Source: G964291335 sp964291335 (lineage in GTDB: Bacteria > Chloroflexota > Dehalococcoidia > Lucifugimonadales > UBA3495). From it: DNA of 64,000 nucleotides. Position 1 is the stretch's first letter; each line of letters starts with the position of its first letter. Location: the NCBI GenBank assembly GCA_964291335.2, contig OZ219748.1, forward strand, positions 2,480,001 to 2,544,000. Direction: 5' to 3'. Of this stretch, positions 8,342 through 15,411 are shown piece by piece. Made by a program: the position numbers and the translations under genes. The notes under the pieces were generated by a model that made no database searches, was not told the origin of the DNA, and saw only the letters and a program-made list of their open reading frames with translations.

Positions 8342-8426
8342 CCGGCATTCCCAACGCTGGAGGATGCCGCCGCCCTGGTCTGCCGGCGGCCGGGCTTGAT
8401 TTGATGCCAATACGCATTGGGAATAC
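8342..8426 (+). mobile_element. Remnant of an insertion-sequence end (copy A)
   Basis: The last 68 bases (8359-8426) are 84 percent identical, without gaps, to 10718-10785. Read on the + strand, copy A gives EDAAALVCRRPGLI and a stop; copy B gives EDSVALACRRLGLI and a stop. Both are the C-terminus and downstream end of one transposase type. Only the end remains here. It lies directly upstream of the trpE promoter. Confidence 0.6.
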
Positions 8427-8529
8427 TGCAAGGGTATTCCCCTGCCGGAATTTCTCTGCTAAAATTGTCAGCCGCAGACCTTGAGGGAAGGCCTGCTTTA
8501 TCCAAACCTGCAACCTGACGAGGCAAACT

Positions 8530-10347
8530 ATGGCCGATAAAGGCAGCTACCGCCCCGGTTCCGGAATGAATACCCCCCCCCCCCCCCCCCCCGACTTTCC
8601 GGGCCGAAAAAGGAAACGGCGGCTTCCTGTTGCCGCTGAACCACTTCCCCGCCTGAGCCTGTCCCTGGCGGCCGGCCTGCTGCTGGCCGGCGCCCTTTTC
8701 CTGAGTCTGTTTTCCGCCGCAGCGCCCCCACCCCTGCAAGCCCAGAGCGATACGCCAACCAAGACCATCACCCTGTCAGCCCCCAGCACGATGATAACCG
8801 AAGGCGATTCGGGCCTTACCGACGTCTCCTTCACCGTTACCCTGAGCGAGAATGCCCCGCCTGGCAATCTTAATATCTCGTTAGCGGGTAGCGGGTCAGC
8901 AACGCGTTGCTCCACGTTAAGATTAAGTTGCACTTCGCCAAGTGATTATTGGCTTCGTTCTAGTGCGCCTGTTACGGCAGGTAATAGCGAGGGTCGTTTG
9001 TCAGGGTTCCTGTCAATCCTTGGCGACACGCGCAACGAAGGAAACGAAACCATCGTAATAACTGCCACGGCCAGGATCGGGGTCTCTACCTTTCCCGACC
9101 CTTCCTGGCAGGCTGGCACGCTCACCATAACCATAGTGGACGATGACAGCCCTACGCCCACCAGCACCCCCACCGACACGCCCACGCCAACCAACACGCC
9201 AACGGATACACCCACGCCGACGCCAACCAATACCCCTACCGACACGCCAACGCCAACTAACACGCCCACCGATACGCCTACACCCACACCAACCAACACC
9301 CCTACCGACACGCCCACGCCCACGCCAACCAATACGCCCACTGACACGCCAACGCCCACCGATGCCCCTACTGATACCCCGACACCTACCAATGCCCCTA
9401 CCGACACGCCGACGCCAACCAATACACCCACGCCTACCAATAGACCAACGGATACGCCTACGCCCACCAATACCCCTACCGACACACCGACACCCACCAA
9501 CACGCCAACCGACACGCCGACGCCCACCAATACCCCCACCGACACGCCGACCGACACGCCAACGCCCACCAATACCCCCACTGACACGCCGACCGACACG
9601 CCGACGCCCACCAATACCCCCACTGACACGCCAACACCGACCAACACGCCAACGGCTACCCCGGCGGCGCCCGGCGTTGTCTATGGCGCCCGGCCTCCGG
9701 CCCGGGACATGGCAATGCCCAGTCCCACGGCGACGCCGGTTCCGACGGATACGGCGACGCCGCGACCTACTGCGACGGCGACTGTGCCGCCACCGACGGC
9801 GGCCGCCACGGCCACGCCGACCACCATGCCCACGGTGGCGCTGGCGCTGGCGCTGGCGACGCCCACGGCGACCGCGCCGGCCATCCTCGCCATGGCCACG
9901 CCGACCCGGATGCCGCCGGCAATGCTGCGGACGCCAACGGCTACCCGGCGGGCAATACCCACCAGCGCCCGGCCCCCGGTGGTAGTAATGCGGACGCCAA
10001 CGGCGACGTCAGCGCCGACGGCCATGGCCACGGCCACGGCGATACCGACCAGCCGGCCCAGCCCGACAGCCACGGCCACGGCCATTCCGTTGCTGCCGGA
10101 TAGCGCCCTGGACGCAGTGCGCCCGGCGCCGACTACCCCGCCCACCGCTACGCCAGCCCCGGCAATGGCCGCCGCCGACCCGACAGCCACGCCAGTACCC
10201 CCGCCGCCTACGGCCACGCCGATACCGCCAGCCCCGGCCCCGCCGGAAGATACCGGCGGCGTTAACTGGCTGTTGTGGGTAATAATCGGGCTGGTGGTGG
10301 TAGTGGTAATTGCCGGCGGGGTGTATCTGTACCGGCGGCGGCGGTAA
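8530..10347 (+). CDS. Thr/Pro-repeat surface protein with Calx-beta-like domain and C-terminal anchor
   Basis: The 605-residue protein has a Pro6 stretch at residues 16-21 encoded by a run of 20 C. A hydrophobic export segment ending LQAQ follows (about 42-73). A Calx-beta-like domain (about 77-205) begins TITEGDS-like as MITEGDSG and ends TLTITIVDDD. About 170 residues of TPTNTPTD repeats, then a Thr/Ala/Pro-rich stretch, lead to a C-terminal membrane segment starting VNWLLW and ending YLYRRRR. It is likely exported and held in the membrane. Both possible starts (8530, 8566) precede the C run, so slippage there would switch the frame. It sits between two copies of an IS end. Confidence 0.75.
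   Translation: MADKGSYRPGSGMNTPPPPPPDFPGRKRKRRLPVAAEPLPRLSLSLAAGLLLAGALFLSLFSAAAPPPLQAQSDTPTKTITLSAPSTMITEGDSGLTDVSFTVTLSENAPPGNLNISLAGSGSATRCSTLRLSCTSPSDYWLRSSAPVTAGNSEGRLSGFLSILGDTRNEGNETIVITATARIGVSTFPDPSWQAGTLTITIVDDDSPTPTSTPTDTPTPTNTPTDTPTPTPTNTPTDTPTPTNTPTDTPTPTPTNTPTDTPTPTPTNTPTDTPTPTDAPTDTPTPTNAPTDTPTPTNTPTPTNRPTDTPTPTNTPTDTPTPTNTPTDTPTPTNTPTDTPTDTPTPTNTPTDTPTDTPTPTNTPTDTPTPTNTPTATPAAPGVVYGARPPARDMAMPSPTATPVPTDTATPRPTATATVPPPTAAATATPTTMPTVALALALATPTATAPAILAMATPTRMPPAMLRTPTATRRAIPTSARPPVVVMRTPTATSAPTAMATATAIPTSRPSPTATATAIPLLPDSALDAVRPAPTTPPTATPAPAMAAADPTATPVPPPPTATPIPPAPAPPEDTGGVNWLLWVIIGLVVVVVIAGGVYLYRRRR
8573..8592 (+). repeat. Homopolymeric tract of 20 C
   Basis: Twenty consecutive C bases lie 43 bases after the start codon and encode part of Thr and six Pro. 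This is the longest homopolymer noted in the window and a classic form of slippage site. Confidence 0.97.
9157..9663 (+). repeat. Tandem Thr/Pro repeat array
   Basis: Repeats of TPTNTPTD type, 8 to 12 codons long, fill this stretch of the gene. Units differ mainly at third codon positions, so the amino-acid pattern is kept while the DNA drifts. Confidence 0.9.
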
Positions 10348-10609
10348 TCACCGCCGCCGCCCCCTGGGCGGCCCGCCGGGAATGATATGGCGCCATACCT
10401 TTGGCCTTTCATACGCCTTTGGGACTGGCGCCGGTTTCTGTTCATTGGCCTGCCTAACGTTTACCAGCTCTATCGTATCTACCTGATTGGAAACGAACTG
10501 CCCGGGTCGGGCAGCCTGGCAATCGTCTCCCAATGGCAGTTCGCCGGTCTGCTGCGGGAGCAGCGGCGGGAGCGGCGGCCCGGTCAGTCCCAGACTGGCA
10601 CAGAGCGAG

Positions 10610-10785
10610 TAAATGGGGCGCGGTGAACCGGAACGAGGAGCTGCACTCGCAGTTGCGGGACCAGCTGAACCGGCTGGGCCGGAGGACGAAGGGGTACAGC
10701 AAGAGCCTGCCGATGCCGGAGGATTCCGTTGCATTGGCCTGCCGGCGGCTGGGCTTGATTTAATACCAATACTCGTTGGGAATAC
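10610..10785 (+). pseudogene. Decayed IS transposase C-terminus (copy B)
   Basis: The + strand encodes VNRNEELHSQLRDQLNRLG, then RRTKGYSKSLPMPEDSVALA and CRRLGLI with a stop at 10761-10763. The pattern 'NRNEgLHS.LRD.LNRL.RRTKGYSKS' is that of the C-terminal part of DDE transposases. It resembles IS1-like enzymes, though the family call is tentative. The N-terminal and middle parts are absent, so the element is dead. The 68 bases at the end match 8359-8426. The rest of 10348-10610 holds nothing I recognise; it may contain further decayed IS sequence. Confidence 0.65.
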
Positions 10786-10843
10786 CAGCCCCGGCAAGGT
10801 TGACGTCCCGGTTACGGTTTTGCCGGGCAGCGGTCTGGCGTCT

Positions 10844-12226
10844 TCAACCGCCCAGAACCGAGAAGAGCCCGGCGGTGTTTTCGATGTTCTCCAGGTCGCG
10901 CAGTCGGGTTAGCGCCTCTTCTATATGGTCCGGCGGCAGAATGTAACGGGAGCAGTAGAGAAACTTGGCGTCCAGTTCCTCCGGAGCCAGCGGCAATTCC
11001 GCCAGGCCCCGGGCAAACTCTACCCGTTGGCGTAGCGTCCGCCCGTCCCGTAAAGTAACGGCGATGGCTGCCGGAAAGGGTATAGCCGGGGAACCCGCTG
11101 CCGTGGCTTCGATCGCGACCTGCTCCATCAAATGGCGTACGGCTGCGTCCCCGGTTGCGCTATCGGTAAAACTGTCGAGCAGAGGGTGGCCGTGGGTTAA
11201 GGCCGTGGCCACCAGGTAGCTGAGACAGGAGCGAGCTTCCCAGCCGTCGCCCGGAGTGGGGTAGGGCAAAGCGGCCAGCGCCGCCGGGGTTACGCTGACC
11301 TGAACTGAGGTTGCGTCTCCGGCGCTGATGCGGTACTGTTGGGTCAACTGCAAGGCGGCTTCGATGGCTGTGTGCGCCTGGGCGGCGCAGGGGTACAGCC
11401 GGAGGGACACTCCGGGCCGGATGATGTCGTAGGGGCGGCCCAGGCCGGACTGGTTGACTGCGGCTCGTGCAGCGGGCCGGGGCTCCGCCGGCGTTCCCTC
11501 GCCCGGAAACAGCCCCGGACGCTGAGGGGCGGCGGTCATTCCCTGGCCGGCCAGCATCGCCGCCATCAAGCCGGACATTGCCGCGTGTCCTTGAGCGTAG
11601 GCCCGGCCCGGGCCGGCCAGGGAACCGGCATCGCCGGCCCGGGCCGCCAACTGCAAGGCCTGCTCCAGCCGGCTTGCGTCCAGCCTCAGCAGGCTGCCGG
11701 CGGCGGCGGCGGCGCCCACGGCATGGGCCGCCCCAATGGCGGGCCAGGGTTGCGGTGGGTTCAATCGGCCGGTATCGGCGAAGCCGTGTCGCCATCCACT
11801 CAGCCAGGAAGTTACCTCGCAGCCCAGGACAAAAGCCGCCAGCACATCCCGCCCCGACCGGCCATGCAGCTCCCCCAGCGCCATCACCGCCGGAAAGACG
11901 GCGCTGCCCGGGTGGCAGCCAGTGGCCACCACCGTATCGTCAAAATCCAGCAGGTTAATCATTAACCCGTTGACCAGGGCGGCATAAACCGGCGAGGAGC
12001 GCAGGCCCTGGCCGATAATGGTGCACTGGCCGCTGCCGTGCATCTCCTGCATATAACGGGTCAAAATCAGGCTATCGGGCTGGGCCGCCCCGGCCAGCCC
12101 GGCGGCGGCGGCGTTGACCAGCATCTCCTTGGCCACCGCTGCCACCTCGGGCGGCAGGCAGTCAAAGGAACTGTCTTCCAGGGTGAATTTGACGATGGGC
12201 TGGAGCAGATAGCGCGGCAAGCTCAC
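10844..12226 (-). CDS. MmgE/PrpD family protein
   Basis: The 460-residue protein shows the family layout: an all-helical N-terminal domain with NGLMINLLDFDDTV followed by HPGSAVFPAVMALGE, AHAVGAAAAAG and YAQGHAAMSGLMAAMLA, then an alpha/beta domain with the conserved RLYPCAAQAHTAIEAALQL. The family includes 2-methylcitrate dehydratase, aconitate decarboxylase and iminodisuccinate epimerase. Sequence alone does not choose between them. Start is GTG. No methylcitrate-cycle partners are adjacent, so a general dicarboxylate dehydratase or epimerase role is inference. Confidence 0.85.
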   Translation of the reverse strand: MSLPRYLLQPIVKFTLEDSSFDCLPPEVAAVAKEMLVNAAAAGLAGAAQPDSLILTRYMQEMHGSGQCTIIGQGLRSSPVYAALVNGLMINLLDFDDTVVATGCHPGSAVFPAVMALGELHGRSGRDVLAAFVLGCEVTSWLSGWRHGFADTGRLNPPQPWPAIGAAHAVGAAAAAGSLLRLDASRLEQALQLAARAGDAGSLAGPGRAYAQGHAAMSGLMAAMLAGQGMTAAPQRPGLFPGEGTPAEPRPAARAAVNQSGLGRPYDIIRPGVSLRLYPCAAQAHTAIEAALQLTQQYRISAGDATSVQVSVTPAALAALPYPTPGDGWEARSCLSYLVATALTHGHPLLDSFTDSATGDAAVRHLMEQVAIEATAAGSPAIPFPAAIAVTLRDGRTLRQRVEFARGLAELPLAPEELDAKFLYCSRYILPPDHIEEALTRLRDLENIENTAGLFSVLGG

Positions 12227-12536
12227 AGGGAACGGCTCCGGTTAACCTGGTGAAACTCTGAAACAGGCCAATCCGGGGCCGCAGCATGCGGCTGGATCAG
12301 CGTCGGCATCGGTGCGGTGAGCGTCTGTTTTCCCAAGCGCGCCGGCGCCGTTGCTATTATACACGCCTTCCCGCGCCGGTCGCTCCGGGGCATAACCGGC
12401 ATTGCCGGGCCGGCGGCGTCCGAAATCGGCCCCTTTCTTTACTTTTCTGAAGGGTTAGTCTTATTATTACCTGGCAGACCCCAGCTGCGCCCCGGCAACG
12501 CCGCCGGGGCGGCCCGGGTTAGAGGAGTGTTGCTGT
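12227..12536. other. Divergent intergenic region
   Basis: This 310-base gap separates the MmgE/PrpD gene (minus) from the enoyl-CoA hydratase gene (plus). A plausible + strand promoter is TTTACT (12438-12443), 18 bases, TATTAT (12462-12467). A TATAAT reads on the minus strand near 12355 without a clear -35. No gene is seen. Confidence 0.5.
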
Positions 12537-13313
12537 ATGAGTTATGAAACCATCAAGATTGACCAGGCGCAGCGGGTGGCGGTGGTTACCATGAACCGGC
12601 CCGAGGTGCTGAATGCCCTGAACCTTCAGTTGGTGCGGGAGCTGGACGACGCCATTGCAAAGATGACGCAGGACGAAGACGTAGGCGCCATCATTATTAC
12701 CGGGGCCGGAGAACGGGCCTTTTCCGCCGGCGCCGATATTCACGAAAACCGGGAGAAGAGTCAGGAAGAGCGGGATGCGGCGGCGGCGGAACGGGCCGAA
12801 TATACCTGGAACATGGCCAGCTGCCCCAAGCCGATTATCGGCGCCATCAACGGCCTCTGCTATGGCGGCGGCACGGTGATGGCTACATCCATGGATTTCC
12901 TCATCGGCTGCGACAAATCCAGCTTCCGTTTCCTGGCGGTCAATTACGGACAGATGAACGCTACCTGGAGCTTGCCCAACCTGATTGGCTGGCCCCGGGC
13001 CAAGGAGCTGCTTTACAGCGGGCGGGAGGTATTCGCTGAGGAGGCTTACCGGATCGGCCTGCTCAATCACCTGGTTCCCCGGGAAGAACTGCTGGACAAG
13101 GCGCTGGAAGTTGCCCAGGGCATTGGCAGGAACCGCTCCGAGGGTTTGGCTAACATCAAGCAGATGCTCTTCGAACACACCGGCCGACCCATAGAGGAAC
13201 AGTTCTGGAACGAGGTCAATTCCCGCCAGGGGCGCTTCCGCGGCCTGACCGTGGAAGAGGGCTTCCGGGATTTCCTGGATCGCAAAGGCCGCAAGCCCCA
13301 GACGACCGGGTAG
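12537..13313 (+). CDS. Enoyl-CoA hydratase/isomerase (crotonase) family protein
   Basis: The 258-residue protein has the crotonase fold: MNRPEVLNALN near the start, oxyanion-hole segments AFSAGADI and INGLCYGGGTVMA, and a C-terminal helical region. In typical hydratases a PE motif and a G-x-x-PGxGGT loop follow. Here the stretch is FLAVNYGQMNATWSLPNLIG, so the first catalytic Glu is missing; the second appears kept in RAKELL. It may therefore be a crotonase with altered chemistry (isomerase, hydrolase or lyase) rather than a standard hydratase. AGAGGAG precedes the ATG. It stands alone. Confidence 0.85.
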   Translation: MSYETIKIDQAQRVAVVTMNRPEVLNALNLQLVRELDDAIAKMTQDEDVGAIIITGAGERAFSAGADIHENREKSQEERDAAAAERAEYTWNMASCPKPIIGAINGLCYGGGTVMATSMDFLIGCDKSSFRFLAVNYGQMNATWSLPNLIGWPRAKELLYSGREVFAEEAYRIGLLNHLVPREELLDKALEVAQGIGRNRSEGLANIKQMLFEHTGRPIEEQFWNEVNSRQGRFRGLTVEEGFRDFLDRKGRKPQTTG

Positions 13314-13506
13314 CCTCGCCCGCCGGGGTTTGCCGCCCGGCTGCCGGTTTTTTTGCCGGTCAACCGCATAGCTCATTCGGCGTTACGCCCAGAGGGCGCC
13401 AGGCAGGACTGGCAATAGTTGCCTGGGGAGGGGTTGGCGCGCCGGGCGGAAATTGCTAACGGAATTGCCGGCAGGCCCGGTGTACCCGGCCGGCCAAAGC
13501 AACCCG

Positions 13507-14934
13507 ATGGAGCCGCCGCTGACGACGCCCGGGAATTACAGGGACAAGCTGCCACGGCCGGCCGCTCTTTGGGCAGCGGTCTCGGTGGCAGCCCTGCTTG
13601 CCTTGCTGTTGCTGCCGGGCCCGGCGGGTTTAACGCCCCAGGGCCAGGCGGCGTTGGCGGTTGGCGCGCTGGCCATCATCCTCTGGGCCACGGAGGCCGT
13701 GCCGCTCGCAGTAACCGGGATGGTCAGCGTCGTGCTGCTGATATTGACCGGAGCGGTGGATGGCGTTGCCGGCGGCCTTTACGGGTTTTCCCATCCGGTT
13801 CCCTACTTCCTCATCGGTATATTGGCTCTGGGCCTGGCAGTGCACCGGTCGGGGCTGGCCCAGCGCATCGCCGGCTTCCTGCTGCGCGGCTCGGCCGGCA
13901 AACCGGCCCTGCTCTACGGGCAAATGCTCTTCTCCTTTGCCGCCCTCACCTTCACCCTGCCCTCGGCCAGCACGCGCGGGGCCATTCTGGTGCATATCTA
14001 CGAAGAAGTCATGGAGCGCTGGGCGGTTCCCCCCGGTCATTCCCTGCACAAAGCGGTAATGCTGGCCCTCGGCTCCCTGAACCGACTTGGCTCCACTGCT
14101 TTGCTGGCCGGGGGAATTACGCCGGTAGTAGCCTCCGGTCTGCTGGGGGATTTCTCCTGGGGGCAATGGTTTCTGCTGATGAGCGTCCCTTTCTATGCCA
14201 ACCTGATTGTCGGCGGCCTGCTGCTGTTCTGGTTGTACCGCTCCGGGTTCCGGGTTGACGTTGCCGACGTCGGCCAGGGCGCCGGGCCTGGGCCGATGCG
14301 CGGGCCGGAAGTGCGGGCGGGCGTTATCACCCTGCTGACGGCAGTCTTGTGGTTTTCCGACTTTGCCCATGGTCTGCACCCGGCAACGCCGGCGTTAATT
14401 GCGCTGGTGCTGGTGCTGCTGCCCGGCATCGGGGTTCTTGACTGGCCGGAGTTCGAGCATAACCTGGGCTGGAGCAACTTTTTTGTCATTGCCAGCACCC
14501 TTTCGGTGGCGCATGCCCTGGTTACCAGCGGGGCGGCGGCCTGGTTTTCCGGCGGCCTGGTGGTATGGGTGGGCCAGTTTACCACCGAGCCCCGGCTGCT
14601 TTTGCTGTTCCTTTGCGCCGCCGCAGCAGTGGTGCGGACAATGGTTCCCAACATCGCCGGCTATCTGGCGGTGGTCATTCCCGTAGTAACGGCGGCGGCG
14701 GCCTCCCTGGGCCTCAACCCCCTGCTCTGCGGGCTGGCGGTGGTGGTAGTCGGCGATACGCCAGTATATTATCCTGCCGGCGCTACTTCCGGGGTTTTTA
14801 TTTTCCAGCGGGCCGGCATCAAGGCCGCCGAAGTTCTCCGCTTCGGCCTGTTGATGACCCTGGTGGCTTTGGGAACGGTCTTCCTGCTGGCGCTGCCTTA
14901 CTGGAACCTGGTGGGTTACCCCCTGGTTGAATGA
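13507..14934 (+). CDS. DASS/SLC13-type anion or dicarboxylate transporter
   Basis: This is a highly hydrophobic 475-residue protein with about a dozen membrane segments. The marker is ALAIILWATEAVPLAVTG near the N-terminus, typical of the divalent anion:Na+ symporter family, with repeated hairpin regions such as TLPSASTRGAIL and LGSLNRLGSTALLAGG. The second hairpin near FVIASTLSVAHALVTSG completes the two-fold layout. Likely substrates are dicarboxylates or sulfate. The frame is open from a TTG at 13453; the ATG at 13507 has no clear ribosome binding site, so the start is uncertain. Confidence 0.8.
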   Translation: MEPPLTTPGNYRDKLPRPAALWAAVSVAALLALLLLPGPAGLTPQGQAALAVGALAIILWATEAVPLAVTGMVSVVLLILTGAVDGVAGGLYGFSHPVPYFLIGILALGLAVHRSGLAQRIAGFLLRGSAGKPALLYGQMLFSFAALTFTLPSASTRGAILVHIYEEVMERWAVPPGHSLHKAVMLALGSLNRLGSTALLAGGITPVVASGLLGDFSWGQWFLLMSVPFYANLIVGGLLLFWLYRSGFRVDVADVGQGAGPGPMRGPEVRAGVITLLTAVLWFSDFAHGLHPATPALIALVLVLLPGIGVLDWPEFEHNLGWSNFFVIASTLSVAHALVTSGAAAWFSGGLVVWVGQFTTEPRLLLLFLCAAAAVVRTMVPNIAGYLAVVIPVVTAAAASLGLNPLLCGLAVVVVGDTPVYYPAGATSGVFIFQRAGIKAAEVLRFGLLMTLVALGTVFLLALPYWNLVGYPLVE

Positions 14935-14974
14935 GTTGGCGGCGGCGCCAAGCCCCAGAAACGGAGTTTTCTGC

Positions 14975-15300
14975 ATGGGCAAACCGATTGTGGATGAACC
15001 AACCGGCCCGGCCATCCCTCCTTTGGGTTATCGCTCTGCCGCGGCCGATGCGGCCGACCCGGACGGTTCCCGGATACGCCAGCTGCTTGATGCCCGGCGT
15101 AATGCCCGGGGCGCGAGTATGGTGGAGGTAACGCTGCCGGCCGGCCAGGGAGCGCGGCCGGTTTATCACCGCATGGTAGAGGAACTCTGGTATATCCCGG
15201 AATGAGCGGGGCAGGTTTGGCGCTGCCCCGATACAGCCTTCACGGCGGTCGGGGCAGCCGGGCAACGCCTTGACCAGTGGTTCAGGTTGGCGCCCCTGTT
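14975..15300 (+). pseudogene. Cupin-domain gene interrupted by an in-frame TGA
   Basis: From the ATG at 14975 (GGAG 9 bases before) the frame gives a cupin N-terminus: VEVTLPAGQGARPVYHRMVE and ELWYIPE, then TGA at 15203-15205. The same frame continues AGQVWRCPDTAFTAV, which resembles the expected cupin continuation (GRGQVWR...). The stop replaces a residue that is usually Gly, one base from GGA, and later homology fades. I read this as a nonsense-mutated, decaying gene rather than a recoded one. Confidence 0.55.
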
Positions 15301-15354
15301 TTGTCTGCGCATTATACCACCGGGGGTATCCCTGCCGGTGACGGACCTGAATAA

Positions 15355-15385
15355 ATACGCCCTGGCTCAAAGAGCCAGGGCGTAT
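15355..15385 (-). terminator. Terminator of the minus-strand repeat-protein operon
   Basis: A perfect 14-bp stem (ATACGCCCTGGCTC and its complement) with a 3-base loop is followed on the minus strand by TTATT. A shorter relative of the same hairpin lies at 17416-17442 near the end of the next paralog, so the 3' sequence was copied with the gene. Confidence 0.75.
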
Positions 15386-15411
15386 TCAGCGTTACTGGGC
15401 GGGTATCCGAC

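Noticed and set aside
7926..8513. Frames on both strands of 110 to 195 residues upstream of trpE
   Set aside because: They lie within the T-box leader and an IS remnant, lack ribosome binding sites, and the RNA signals explain the region.
13322..13357. Terminator after the enoyl-CoA hydratase gene
   Set aside because: A 6-bp GCCGGG/CCCGGC stem followed 6 bases later by T7 is suggestive, but the gap and weak stem make it too uncertain to list.
15203..15205. TGA in the cupin gene as selenocysteine
   Set aside because: The aligned residue is usually Gly, the hairpin is too close, and the reading frame after it loses family similarity and has no proper end.
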